A DNA stretch of 8,099 nucleotides from a bacterium (GCA_026713745.1 JAPONU010000407.1:1-8099); one strand, 5' to 3'. Counted from the stretch's first letter, positions 1 to 6,425 are shown. Made by a program: numbers and translations. The notes: generated from the letters alone by a model not told the origin.

Positions 1-2
1 AG

Positions 3-641
3 GTCAGGGAGCTTCCGTCGGCCAATCCGGGCGAAGTCGTCCTCCTGACGGTTCACTCGATCTTCGGCGTGCTGTGGTTCGCCGTGGCGCTGGCCCTGGT
101 GTGCATCAGCTCCCCCAACAGAGCCAAGTGGTTCTCGGTCCGCACCAACGACTTCCTGGAGCGGAACGTGAACCGCCTCGTGAGGGCGGCGATTGCGGTG
201 ACCTTCGTCATGTGGCTGACGGGCATCCTGAACCTGAACATCCTGGTGGCCTACCCGCCGCCGCTGTCGGCGAGCCAGGCGCGCGCCCTGTTCACGCTCC
301 CGTACGCACAGCCCTACACGATCTCCCTTTACCTCAAGATCGCCATGTACTCGGTCATGACGCTGCTGCTCATCCCCCTCAGCCGCGCCGCCCGCCGGTC
401 GGCTGGAGGGACTGCGAGCCGCGGCAGGAGCCACGACAGATGGGCCGCGGGGCGCGGCAGGCGTGGCGCCACCGCAGAGCCCAAGCAGTCTCGGCAGGCC
501 GCTGGACGCGAGCGGCTGTGGACGGTGCCGCGGGTGAGCCTCGCCACCATCGGGCTGGGAGGCATCGTCATCGTGGTGTGCGTGACCATCCTCAAGTACA
601 CGCACATCCTGAGCGAGTCCATCGGCAGCCTGACCCCGTAG
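3..641 (+). CDS. Multi-pass membrane protein, 3' part (possibly CopD-like)
   Basis: The reading frame is open from the left edge, so the true start lies outside the window; 212 residues are visible. A GTG at 69 is in frame, but translation continues upstream of it without a stop, so 69 is not a convincing start. Four hydrophobic stretches are visible, at about residues 12-36, 60-82, 105-128 and 180-203 of the visible part. A basic, Gly/Arg-rich loop of about 50 residues separates the third and fourth. The pattern 'WLTGILNLNI', a proline-rich loop, then 'YLKIAMYSVMTLLLIPLSR' recalls the copper-resistance CopD / DUF2269-like membrane families, but no copper-binding motif is decisive. The gene is convergent with the BMC operon and probably unrelated to it. 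The last residues (SESIGSLTP) are duplicated downstream. Confidence is high that it is a coding membrane protein and low for the family. Confidence 0.7.
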   Translation, partial: VRELPSANPGEVVLLTVHSIFGVLWFAVALALVCISSPNRAKWFSVRTNDFLERNVNRLVRAAIAVTFVMWLTGILNLNILVAYPPPLSASQARALFTLPYAQPYTISLYLKIAMYSVMTLLLIPLSRAARRSAGGTASRGRSHDRWAAGRGRRGATAEPKQSRQAAGRERLWTVPRVSLATIGLGGIVIVVCVTILKYTHILSESIGSLTP

Positions 642-722
642 GGAGACTTGCGGTCCTGGTCCTCTGTTGCGGTGGTGCGGTGAGGAGCGAGTCCATCGGC
701 AGCCTGACCCCTTAGGGAGACT
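611..722 (+). repeat. Pair of 38-bp direct repeats covering the 3' end of the membrane protein gene
   Basis: Positions 611-648 and 685-722 match over 38 bp with one difference (G at 638, T at 712), an offset of 74 bp. The first copy includes the last codons of the membrane protein and its stop (TAG, 639-641), plus the GGGAGACT that follows. The second copy carries the same end in another frame, again followed by a stop (TAG, 713-715). This looks like a local duplication of a gene end, or the scar of an insertion or recombination event. No transposase or further copies are visible. Confidence 0.85.
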
Positions 723-855
723 GCTGAGAGACGCGCCGAATCGCGATATGCGTCATTCCGGCGGAACCCGGAATCCAGCCCCCGGCGGCTCGGCGAGGAC
801 TCCAACCGAGTGACTCGGCCCACTCCTACCGAGACCCGGGGGAGAGGGGGCCGCC
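642..855. other. Non-coding gap between convergent genes
   Basis: This 214-nt stretch lies between the stop of the membrane protein gene (641) and the stop of the alcohol dehydrogenase (856, minus strand). It holds the second copy of the 38-bp repeat (685-722), the palindromic repeat at 751-780, and two mutually exclusive small stems: CCGAG 806-810 with CTCGG 814-818, or CTCGG 814-818 with CCGAG 829-833. Both convergent transcripts should end here, but no stem followed by a T-run is present. An intrinsic terminator is therefore not supported on sequence alone. No coding region with plausible composition is seen in the gap. Confidence 0.6.
751..780. repeat. Dispersed palindromic repeat of the GTCATTCCGG...CCGGAATCCAG type
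   Basis: ATTCCGG (755-761) and CCGGAAT (768-774) form a perfect 7-bp stem around a 6-nt loop. The flanks, CGTC before and CCAG after, match a widely scattered intergenic repeat family of bacterial genomes. Read on the minus strand the element translates to LDSGFRRND, a peptide often seen in spurious ORF calls made across such repeats. It could act as a transcript 3'-end hairpin for one or both convergent genes. The family assignment is from memory of the consensus. Confidence 0.65.
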
Positions 856-1890
856 TCAGGGGTGGATCAGCACCTTCAGTTCGTCGTGGGCGGCCATCCG
901 CTGGTACGCCTCGGCGGCCTCGGCAAGTGAGACTGAGGCGGTCACAACGACGGTCGGGTCGAGCACTCCGGCGGCCAACAGCGGGAAGATCCGGTCGCGC
1001 AGCCTGATGGAGTCCCCGATGGCACAACTGAGCGTCAGCTCCTCGGCGAAGGCCTTGGCGATCGGGTAGGGGAAGGTGCCGTCGAAGTGCGCCCCCACTG
1101 AGGTGATCCGGCCTCGCCGCCGCACGAGGTCACAGGCGGCCAGGAGGGGGGCTTGCCCTCCGACGGCGTCGATCGCCAGATCGGCACCTCGCCCATCGGT
1201 CACTTCGGCGATGATCCCCTCCGCGTCGGCGGGGGTGGCGGCGATCGCCCCGTTGTCCGCCGCCACCTGCAGGCGTGCGGGGAGGCGGTCGGTGACGACG
1301 ACGGTCGCCGCGCCGATGATCTGGCAGGCCAGGCTCGCCATCTGACCGACGGTGCCCCCGCCCACGATGGCGACGGCCTCACCCGGAAGTAGTTCTCCGC
1401 GCTCTGCGGCCGCGAAGCCGCAGGCGAGCGTGTCGCCGACGAACACGGCGGCCTCGGGGGTGCAGTACTCGGGCACCGGGCAGAGGACCGTATCGGCGTG
1501 CGGCACCCGGATCAACTCCGACTGAGCCCCCGGCAGCGGCTCACCGAACACCGATCCGAAGCCGAAGAAGCTGCGATCCTCGCACTCCCAGTGGTCGCCG
1601 TTGCGGCACCACCAGCAGCGCCCGCAGGCCGTGAAATCACTGGCGTTGACCAGTTCCCCGACCTTGCGGTCCTGCACCGCCGAGCCGACCGCAACGATCT
1701 CGCCAGTGAACTCGTGGCCCAGCACCGTGCCGGGCGGGATGCCGGGGACCCCGTGCAGGGCGTGGAGGTCGGTCCCGCAGATGGCGCTGACCTTGATGTC
1801 CACGAGGGCGTCGGTGGGGTGCTCGATGCGGGGTTCGGGGACGTCGGCGAGGGCGACCTTACCGGGAGAGTCGAAGACGATGGCGCGCAT
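856..1890 (-). CDS. Zinc-dependent medium-chain alcohol dehydrogenase
   Basis: This is a 344-residue MDR-superfamily enzyme, normal length for the family. It should interconvert an alcohol and an aldehyde or ketone using NAD(H). The GroES-like catalytic domain shows the catalytic zinc ligands C38 (in ICGTD) and H59-E60 (LGHE). Four cysteines, 89, 92, 95 and 103, form a structural zinc site, and D153 sits near the usual third-ligand position. The Rossmann domain has GGGTVG at 177-182, and D201 at the end of the second strand favours NAD over NADP. It is the last gene of the BMC operon. Its ATG shares one base with the stop of the upstream dehydrogenase gene (TGATG), and no ribosome binding site is evident, so translation is probably coupled. 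By position it likely reduces part of the aldehyde to alcohol and regenerates NAD+, or oxidises an alcohol substrate. The exact substrate cannot be read. No clear encapsulation peptide is visible. Confidence 0.92.
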   Translation of the reverse strand: MRAIVFDSPGKVALADVPEPRIEHPTDALVDIKVSAICGTDLHALHGVPGIPPGTVLGHEFTGEIVAVGSAVQDRKVGELVNASDFTACGRCWWCRNGDHWECEDRSFFGFGSVFGEPLPGAQSELIRVPHADTVLCPVPEYCTPEAAVFVGDTLACGFAAAERGELLPGEAVAIVGGGTVGQMASLACQIIGAATVVVTDRLPARLQVAADNGAIAATPADAEGIIAEVTDGRGADLAIDAVGGQAPLLAACDLVRRRGRITSVGAHFDGTFPYPIAKAFAEELTLSCAIGDSIRLRDRIFPLLAAGVLDPTVVVTASVSLAEAAEAYQRMAAHDELKVLIHP

Positions 1891-3131
1891 CAGGCGCCTG
1901 CCAGTTCACTGAACCGTTCTTCGATCCTTTGTGCGGCGACCTTCAGTTCTTCGAGTTCCGGGACGGTGAGGTCGAGGTTCACGATCTCGGCGACCCCGCC
2001 GGTTCCCAGGCGGACCGGAAGGCCGAGGTAGGTGCCGCTGATGCCGAACGTGCCGTCCGCCTGCACGCAGGCACCGAGCACCTCGTCGCTGCCCTGGACC
2101 ATGGCCCTGATCATCCTGGCCACCGAGGACGCGGGGGCGTAGTAGGCGCTGCCTGTCTTCAGCAACCCGACCACCTCGGCGCCCGAGTTGCGGGCGCGCT
2201 CGGTGATCGAACTCAGGGTTGCGGCGTCGAGGACCGAGGTGATCGGCCGGCCGGCGACGCGGGCACAGCTGAGGGGAATCACCATCTCGCCGCCGTGGCT
2301 GCCGAGGGCCAGCGCCGAGACCTCTTCGGCACGCTTGCCGGTGGCGAGGGCGACCAGGGCGCAGAAGCGGGCGGCATCCAGCACGCCGGCCATGCCCAGC
2401 ACGCGCTCGGCCCCGAAGCCGGTCTCTCGCTGGGCGAGAGCGGTCATCTCGTCGAGGGGGTTGGTGACCACCACCACAGTGGCGTCGGGCGAGTGCCGCC
2501 TGATGTCGGCGGAGACGGCGCTGATGATCTCAGCGTTCACGCGGATCAGATCGCTCCGGGACATGCCCGGTTGCCGGGGTCGCCCGGCGGTCACGACCAC
2601 GTAGTCGGCGCCGGCGGCCTCGGCGGGATCGCTGGTGCCCCGCAGCGCCGTCCCGAACCCTTGCAGGCCCGAGCTGTGGGTCAGATCCAATGCCAGGCCC
2701 TCGGCCAGTCCCTCCACCGTGTCGATCATGACGACCTCGCCGAACAGGTCGGACTCGGCGAGGCGCATGGCGGTCGTGACGCCCACGTGTCCGGCTCCCA
2801 CGACGGTCAGGCGCCCGCCGGGGCCCCGGTGCGGCCCCGAGGCGACCGACTCGGGATCCTGATTGGCTCCAACGACCGGGGCGCCCCGCCGGTACAGGGC
2901 TCCGGCAGGCGGGTCGTTGGCCGGTTGCCTACCGTTCGGAGCGGGATCCTCGAACGCGGCGGCAGGGGTGCCGATGTAATCCGGGCTGTTCCCGCCGGCG
3001 GGCGCAGCGATGAAGCGTACGTTCAGGTCGCGGGCGCGGTCCCGTGCCAGCGGGGTGACGATGTCGCCGACCTCGACGCGGAGTTCCCCCCCGGCATTCT
3101 CCTCGACGTCTTTGACGCCGATGACTTTCAT
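1890..3131 (-). CDS. Malate/lactate-type dehydrogenase with a 106-residue N-terminal extension
   Basis: The protein is 413 residues, about 100 longer than usual MDH/LDH. Residues 107-413 are the dehydrogenase: GAGHVG at 112-117 (NAD site), D137 after the second strand (NAD preference), the active-site loop GRPRQPGMSR at 183-192, NP at 224-225, D252/R255, and catalytic H279 in GSHGGE. In the loop, R186 aligns with the malate-specific arginine (glutamine in lactate dehydrogenases), favouring oxaloacetate/malate. Residues 1-41 form a compact segment with TPLARDRARDL (26-36), a likely helix similar in feel to short segments at the N-termini of other BMC proteins. Residues 42-106 are a Pro/Ala/Gly-rich linker. 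The ATG at 3131 was chosen because it lies 13 nt after the BMC-T stop, has GAGGG about 10 nt upstream, and starts the conserved-looking segment. An in-frame open stretch farther upstream overlaps BMC-T and is low-quality sequence. The role inferred is NAD+ recycling inside the compartment. Confidence 0.9.
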   Translation of the reverse strand: MKVIGVKDVEENAGGELRVEVGDIVTPLARDRARDLNVRFIAAPAGGNSPDYIGTPAAAFEDPAPNGRQPANDPPAGALYRRGAPVVGANQDPESVASGPHRGPGGRLTVVGAGHVGVTTAMRLAESDLFGEVVMIDTVEGLAEGLALDLTHSSGLQGFGTALRGTSDPAEAAGADYVVVTAGRPRQPGMSRSDLIRVNAEIISAVSADIRRHSPDATVVVVTNPLDEMTALAQRETGFGAERVLGMAGVLDAARFCALVALATGKRAEEVSALALGSHGGEMVIPLSCARVAGRPITSVLDAATLSSITERARNSGAEVVGLLKTGSAYYAPASSVARMIRAMVQGSDEVLGACVQADGTFGISGTYLGLPVRLGTGGVAEIVNLDLTVPELEELKVAAQRIEERFSELAGA

Positions 3132-3144
3132 GTCCGGGTGACCC

Positions 3145-3765
3145 TCATGTCCGACCCTCGAGACTCGACAGCGCCCCGACGGCGGCATCACGTGCGGTGG
3201 CGACCTCACTCTCGGTGCCCGCGAGGAACGTGCGGCCGAATCGTCCCACCGCGCGAATCTCCACGACCTTGATCGTGGCGGCCTTCTCCGCCTCGTTGGC
3301 GGCCAGACCGGCGTAGGCGGCGGGTGCCACCTCGAGGACGAAGAGACTCTCACCCGGAATGAGGAGTGCGCCCTTGCGGAACTTGTTCAGGAGCTGCGCC
3401 TGGTAGGGATGGATGTTGGTGATGAACTGCGTCGAGGCGATCGTCGGCTTCAGGCGGTCCGATTCCTGCAGGTTCAGCTCCGACAGGATCGCGGCTCCTG
3501 CAGCCAGCACCTCGGCCTGACTCTCGGAGTGCAACTCCAGGAGTCCGAACTCGCGCTCGATGATCTGCAGTGCTGGCCGCACGCTGGCCGCCTTGAGGGC
3601 CACGTCGGCCACGTGGAAGACCTCGTTGCCCGGCGACATCTCCACGAACAGTTCCGCCATCCCCGCCACGGGCACGTCACCCTGGCAGGTTGCGGCGATG
3701 TGCGCGGCGCACTGCGGTTGCAGCCGATCGATGAATGAGTACGTACGCAGGGTCACGTCTGTCAT
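3145..3765 (-). CDS. BMC-T trimeric shell protein (tandem BMC domains)
   Basis: This 206-residue protein carries two BMC domains, at about residues 5-95 and 106-203, so a trimer forms a pseudohexameric shell tile. Domain 1 contains EMSPGNEVFHVADVALKAASV (42-62, conserved K58) and FGLLELH (73-79). Domain 2 contains PGESLFVLEVAPAAY and NEAEKAATIKVVEIRAVG (157-174, conserved K161). The opening LRTYSFIDRLQPQ (6-18), with the 'PG...aDvAlK' order, indicates circularly permuted domains. As remembered, the sequence resembles the trimeric shell protein of the Rhodococcus/Mycobacterium RMM compartment. BMC-T proteins provide larger, sometimes gated pores for bulky metabolites or cofactors. The start at 3765 has GGAG six nt upstream (3772-3775) and overlaps the upstream gene's stop by 4 nt (ATGA). 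Whether it forms single or stacked double trimers cannot be told by eye. Confidence 0.9.
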   Translation of the reverse strand: MTDVTLRTYSFIDRLQPQCAAHIAATCQGDVPVAGMAELFVEMSPGNEVFHVADVALKAASVRPALQIIEREFGLLELHSESQAEVLAAGAAILSELNLQESDRLKPTIASTQFITNIHPYQAQLLNKFRKGALLIPGESLFVLEVAPAAYAGLAANEAEKAATIKVVEIRAVGRFGRTFLAGTESEVATARDAAVGALSSLEGRT

Positions 3766-4589
3766 TGCGAACTCCAGGCCAGGCCGAGGGGCGTGATGTA
3801 GAGGGCGTGCGGGTACTCGACGACTTCCCGCGCCAGGTACTGCGAGACGACCTCGGCGGCTCCGGGCAACATCAACCCGCCGCCGGCGAGATGCACGGGC
3901 AGCGATCCGTGGCCAGTGGACAGCCGGTCGATGGAGACGGCGATGCGCTCGAGCCCGGGACGGAGGATCGGCAGGTGGTCGGCGCCGTCGGTCCGCTTGC
4001 GCCTCTCCGCCTCCTCGACGGAGGTTCCGAGCGCTCCGGCCAGGATCAGGTTCAGATGATGACCGCCCCCCGCAACGTCAGCCACCCCGACGAGTTCCCC
4101 GCCACGGAAGATCCCAACTCCGGTGGACCCGGCGCCGACATCCACCAGAACGCCGTCTCCGATGCACAGCACCGCGTTGGCCGCGCTCACTTCGTCCACG
4201 AGTGCCGTGCAATCCAGGCCGGCGCGCTCCAGGACGAAGCGGCATGCCCGGCTCTCCGACGGCCCGATCCCCGGTGGGTAGCCAACCGCGGCCGCCCCGA
4301 TCCGGTGGCCGGTCCCGGCGGCGGCGGTCTCGACGAGCCTCGTGACGGCCTCGACCGCTCCACCGAAGTCCACCACGACGCCATCGCGCAGCGCCTCGCA
4401 AGGCTCGGTGGCGACGAACGCCGGCAACCCGTCGCCGTCGGTGACGGTCAGCACGACCGTGGATGTTCCCAGGTCGACGCCGGCGTGAATCTCACCGCTC
4501 AGGGGCAGGGGAGCCGCCTCGAGGGTGCGCGCAACCCGGTCGAGGTAATACCCGGCTGATTGAGCAGGTCGCACCGCGGTCAGGGTCAT
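3762..4589 (-). CDS. eutJ: EutJ-like actin-fold ATPase, putative chaperone
   Basis: This is a 275-residue member of the Hsp70/actin-fold ATPases, the length expected for EutJ. Visible nucleotide-binding motifs are phosphate-1 VDLGTST (38-44), phosphate-2 VDVGAGST (149-156) and the adenosine motif LAGGG (234-238). The connecting YPPGIGPSE (104-112) and VDEVSAANAVL (131-141) are EutJ-like. There is no Hsp70 substrate-binding domain. EutJ occurs in ethanolamine compartments and in some other BMC loci. Its function is not established; a chaperone role for lumen enzymes is the usual proposal. It starts 4 nt inside the end of the aldehyde dehydrogenase gene (ATGA) and ends with a 4-nt overlap into BMC-T, so it sits mid-operon and is translationally coupled on both sides. 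The first 34 residues precede the actin-like fold and are normal for this family. Its presence does not by itself mean that ethanolamine is the substrate. Confidence 0.88.
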   Translation of the reverse strand: MTLTAVRPAQSAGYYLDRVARTLEAAPLPLSGEIHAGVDLGTSTVVLTVTDGDGLPAFVATEPCEALRDGVVVDFGGAVEAVTRLVETAAAGTGHRIGAAAVGYPPGIGPSESRACRFVLERAGLDCTALVDEVSAANAVLCIGDGVLVDVGAGSTGVGIFRGGELVGVADVAGGGHHLNLILAGALGTSVEEAERRKRTDGADHLPILRPGLERIAVSIDRLSTGHGSLPVHLAGGGLMLPGAAEVVSQYLAREVVEYPHALYITPLGLAWSSQ

Positions 4590-5980
4590 GGTGGGAGTGC
4601 CGTGTCGCTGGCGAGTTGCCGCCAGGGACGCACCTCGTGCGCGATCCGCTTGATGTTGATGAGGTGCAGCGCCGTGATGTTGTCCGAGCTGATCGAGCCG
4701 CTCCAGGTGCCGGTGCCGAGCATGAACGAGGGGTCGATGTCGGCGCTGTAACCCATCCCGCCGAAGAGGGTCGGCGTGTTCACCGGGAAGCGTGAGGCGG
4801 GGAGGGCGGAGAAGCGTTCGATGATGTCCACGTCGGTGGCGTGCAGGCCCAAAGTGTGACCCTCACCTCCGAAGCGCAGCACCTCCAGGCACCTGTCGAA
4901 TGCGGCCGCCGGCGTCGGCGCCCGGTAGAGCTTCAGGACAGGACCGAGGATCTCCGCCGACAACGGCTCGTGGGGCCCCACGGTGTCGAGTTGGACACCG
5001 AGGACCCGTGCTTCAGGGTCGACCGGAATGCCGCAGAGATTCCCCAACCTGACCGCCGACTGCCCCACCGGGTCCGGCCGGAGCCCGCCCCGCTCATCGA
5101 AGAGCAGGCGTCGCAGTGATTCGTGCTCGGAGGGTTCGAGCATGCTCATGCCCGCCTCGCGCAGGGCCTCCAGGGCCTGATCGGCGATCGGCTCGTCCAG
5201 GATGATGGCCTGCTCGGCGACACAGGCGGTGCCGTTGTCGAAGGCCTTCGATTCGGTGACCATGAGCGCGGCCTCGGTGATGTCGGGCACGCTGCGGTGG
5301 ATATAGACGGGGACGTTGCCCGCCCCCACGGCGATCGTGGGCTTGCCGGAGGAATAGCAGACGCGGACCATCTCGCCACTGCCCGTGGCGAGGACCAGAG
5401 ACACCGCCGGGTGGCTCATCAACTCCCGCGTGCCTGCCAGGGTCGGAGTTTCCAGGCAGGAGATCAGGCCGCGCGGTGCGCCTGCCTTCACCGCCGCCTC
5501 GGCCAGGACTTCGGTCGTTCGAACACAGCACTCGACGGCTCGGGGGTGGGGCGAGAAGACGATCCCGTTCCCGGACTTGATAGCGGCGAGCGCCTTGAAG
5601 AGCACCGTGGAGGTGGGGTTGGTGCGCGGGATGAGTCCCGCTATCACCCCGACCGGACAACCGACTGCGGTCATCCTGCTGTGCTCGTCCACCCAAAGCA
5701 CGCCAACGGCCCTCTGCCGGAGCATGTGCTTGGCGACGAAGGTCGTGTTGTAGCGGTTCTTGAGGATCTTGTGCTCGTAGACGCCGTAGCCGGTCTCGGT
5801 GACGGCCAGGCGCGCCAGTTCCTCGGCCGCGGCCGTTCCCGCACGGGCCATCTGCCGGAGGATGGCGTCGAGGCGCTCCTGGCTCGTGCCGACGAACTCC
5901 TCGAACGCGGCTCTCGCCTCGCGCGCCTTGGCGCGGGCCTCGGCCAGTGCGGCCAGGTCGGTGTCAAGGGCGGTGGTCAT
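4586..5980 (-). CDS. CoA-acylating aldehyde dehydrogenase (PduP/EutE/AdhE-N class)
   Basis: This 464-residue enzyme should convert an aldehyde, CoA and NAD+ to acyl-CoA and NADH, the core reaction of metabolosomes. Diagnostic features are PRTNPTST (118-125), IVFSPHPRA (140-148), the glycine-rich GAGNVPVYI (219-227) and the catalytic cysteine C253 in FDNGTACVAEQ, the pattern of acylating rather than hydrolytic aldehyde dehydrogenases. The C-terminal SGSISSDNITALHLINIKR is also typical. The overall look is closer to the AdhE N-terminal half and sulfoacetaldehyde/acetaldehyde dehydrogenases than to enteric PduP. The fold starts within about the first 12 residues, so the N-terminal encapsulation peptide of PduP is absent. 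No obvious linker-plus-helix tail is seen at the C-terminus either. It lies 44 nt after the BMC-H stop and overlaps the EutJ-like gene by 4 nt. No good Shine-Dalgarno precedes the ATG at 5980. The aldehyde chain length cannot be deduced. Confidence 0.95.
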   Translation of the reverse strand: MTTALDTDLAALAEARAKAREARAAFEEFVGTSQERLDAILRQMARAGTAAAEELARLAVTETGYGVYEHKILKNRYNTTFVAKHMLRQRAVGVLWVDEHSRMTAVGCPVGVIAGLIPRTNPTSTVLFKALAAIKSGNGIVFSPHPRAVECCVRTTEVLAEAAVKAGAPRGLISCLETPTLAGTRELMSHPAVSLVLATGSGEMVRVCYSSGKPTIAVGAGNVPVYIHRSVPDITEAALMVTESKAFDNGTACVAEQAIILDEPIADQALEALREAGMSMLEPSEHESLRRLLFDERGGLRPDPVGQSAVRLGNLCGIPVDPEARVLGVQLDTVGPHEPLSAEILGPVLKLYRAPTPAAAFDRCLEVLRFGGEGHTLGLHATDVDIIERFSALPASRFPVNTPTLFGGMGYSADIDPSFMLGTGTWSGSISSDNITALHLINIKRIAHEVRPWRQLASDTALPP

Positions 5981-6024
5981 GACGCTGCTGAGCTGTGGAC
6001 AGTGGTCTGCTCAGGCGGCAGTGG

Positions 6025-6342
6025 TTACGTGGTAGCAGCTCCAGTGGCGGCATCACCAAGGATCATCTCGACCTCGTCGTGAGGACGCGGGATGACGTGC
6101 ACTGCGATGACCTCGCCCACCTTGCCCGCTGCAACGGATCCGGCATCGGTAGCGGCCTTGACCGCTCCGACGTCTCCTCGAACCATCACAGTCACGAGAC
6201 CACCCCCGATCTGCTCGCGTGAGACGAGTTGTACGTTGGCTGCCTTGACCATTGCGTCTGCGGCTTCAATCGCACCGACCAGCCCGCGGGTCTCAATGAG
6301 GCCGAGAGCTGTCAGGGAGATTCCTGATCCTCTGGTCGCCAT
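6025..6342 (-). CDS. BMC-H hexameric shell protein
   Basis: This 105-residue single BMC-domain protein is of the PduA/EutM/CcmK type and forms the main hexagonal shell tiles. Hallmarks are LGLIETRGLVGAIEAADAMV (13-32), the edge lysine in KAANV (33-37, K33), the pore loop IGGGL (45-49), VRGDVGAVKAA (54-64) and the C-terminal VHVIPRPHDEVE (81-92). The loop GGG should give a small polar pore of the usual kind. About eight extra residues lie before the domain, and a short Ala/Thr tail follows it. The start at 6342 is supported by GGAGG at 6352-6356 nine nt upstream, the best ribosome binding site of the operon, fitting the high copy number needed for this tile. It is the only BMC-H in the window, which is a minimal shell set. 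Confidence 0.97.
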   Translation of the reverse strand: MATRGSGISLTALGLIETRGLVGAIEAADAMVKAANVQLVSREQIGGGLVTVMVRGDVGAVKAATDAGSVAAGKVGEVIAVHVIPRPHDEVEMILGDAATGAATT

Positions 6343-6351
6343 TTGGTCGTA

Positions 6352-6356
6352 CCTCC
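6352..6356 (-). promoter_or_regulatory. Strong ribosome binding site of the BMC-H gene
   Basis: GGAGG on the minus strand lies nine nt before the ATG at 6342. It is a perfect core Shine-Dalgarno, clearly stronger than the sequences before the vertex protein or aldehyde dehydrogenase starts. This fits BMC-H being needed in great excess over the vertex protein encoded just upstream. Confidence 0.75.
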
Positions 6357-6377
6357 ATCAATGTGTTGTTGTGGTTC

Positions 6378-6411
6378 TTCGGTTTCGGATTCGGAACGCT
6401 GGGTTTCAGCG
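6378..6411 (-). promoter_or_regulatory. Hairpin and hexamer microrepeat between the BMC-P and BMC-H genes
   Basis: The 83-nt gap between BMC-P and BMC-H contains CGCTG (6397-6401) paired with CAGCG (6407-6411) around a 5-nt loop. Next to it are three head-to-tail copies of TTCGG[T/A] (6378-6395). On the transcript the hairpin follows the BMC-P stop and lies upstream of the BMC-H ribosome binding site. There is no T-run after it, so it is not an ordinary terminator. It might be an RNA processing or stability element separating the low-copy vertex gene from the high-copy shell gene; this is inference. Confidence 0.35.
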
Positions 6412-6425
6412 GGTCGAGCGAGCGG

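Noticed and set aside
329..1027. 232-codon minus-strand open frame across the convergent gap
   Set aside because: It runs antisense to the membrane protein gene and through the palindromic repeat, giving the tell-tale GFRRND peptide of spurious ORFs, and overlaps the end of the alcohol dehydrogenase out of frame.
1929..3272. 447-codon open frame on the plus strand opposite the dehydrogenase gene
   Set aside because: Antisense shadow in high-GC DNA: the protein is Gly/His/Asp-rich low-complexity with no recognisable domain, while the minus strand encodes a clear dehydrogenase.
3132..3353. Possible longer N-terminus of the malate-type dehydrogenase, up to 74 residues more
   Set aside because: The added residues are Pro/Arg/Ser-rich, overlap the BMC-T coding sequence, and the start at 3131 has a better ribosome binding site and natural operon spacing.
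5123..6082. 319-codon open frame on the plus strand opposite the aldehyde dehydrogenase
   Set aside because: Shadow of a strongly conserved acylating aldehyde dehydrogenase on the minus strand; no domain recognised.
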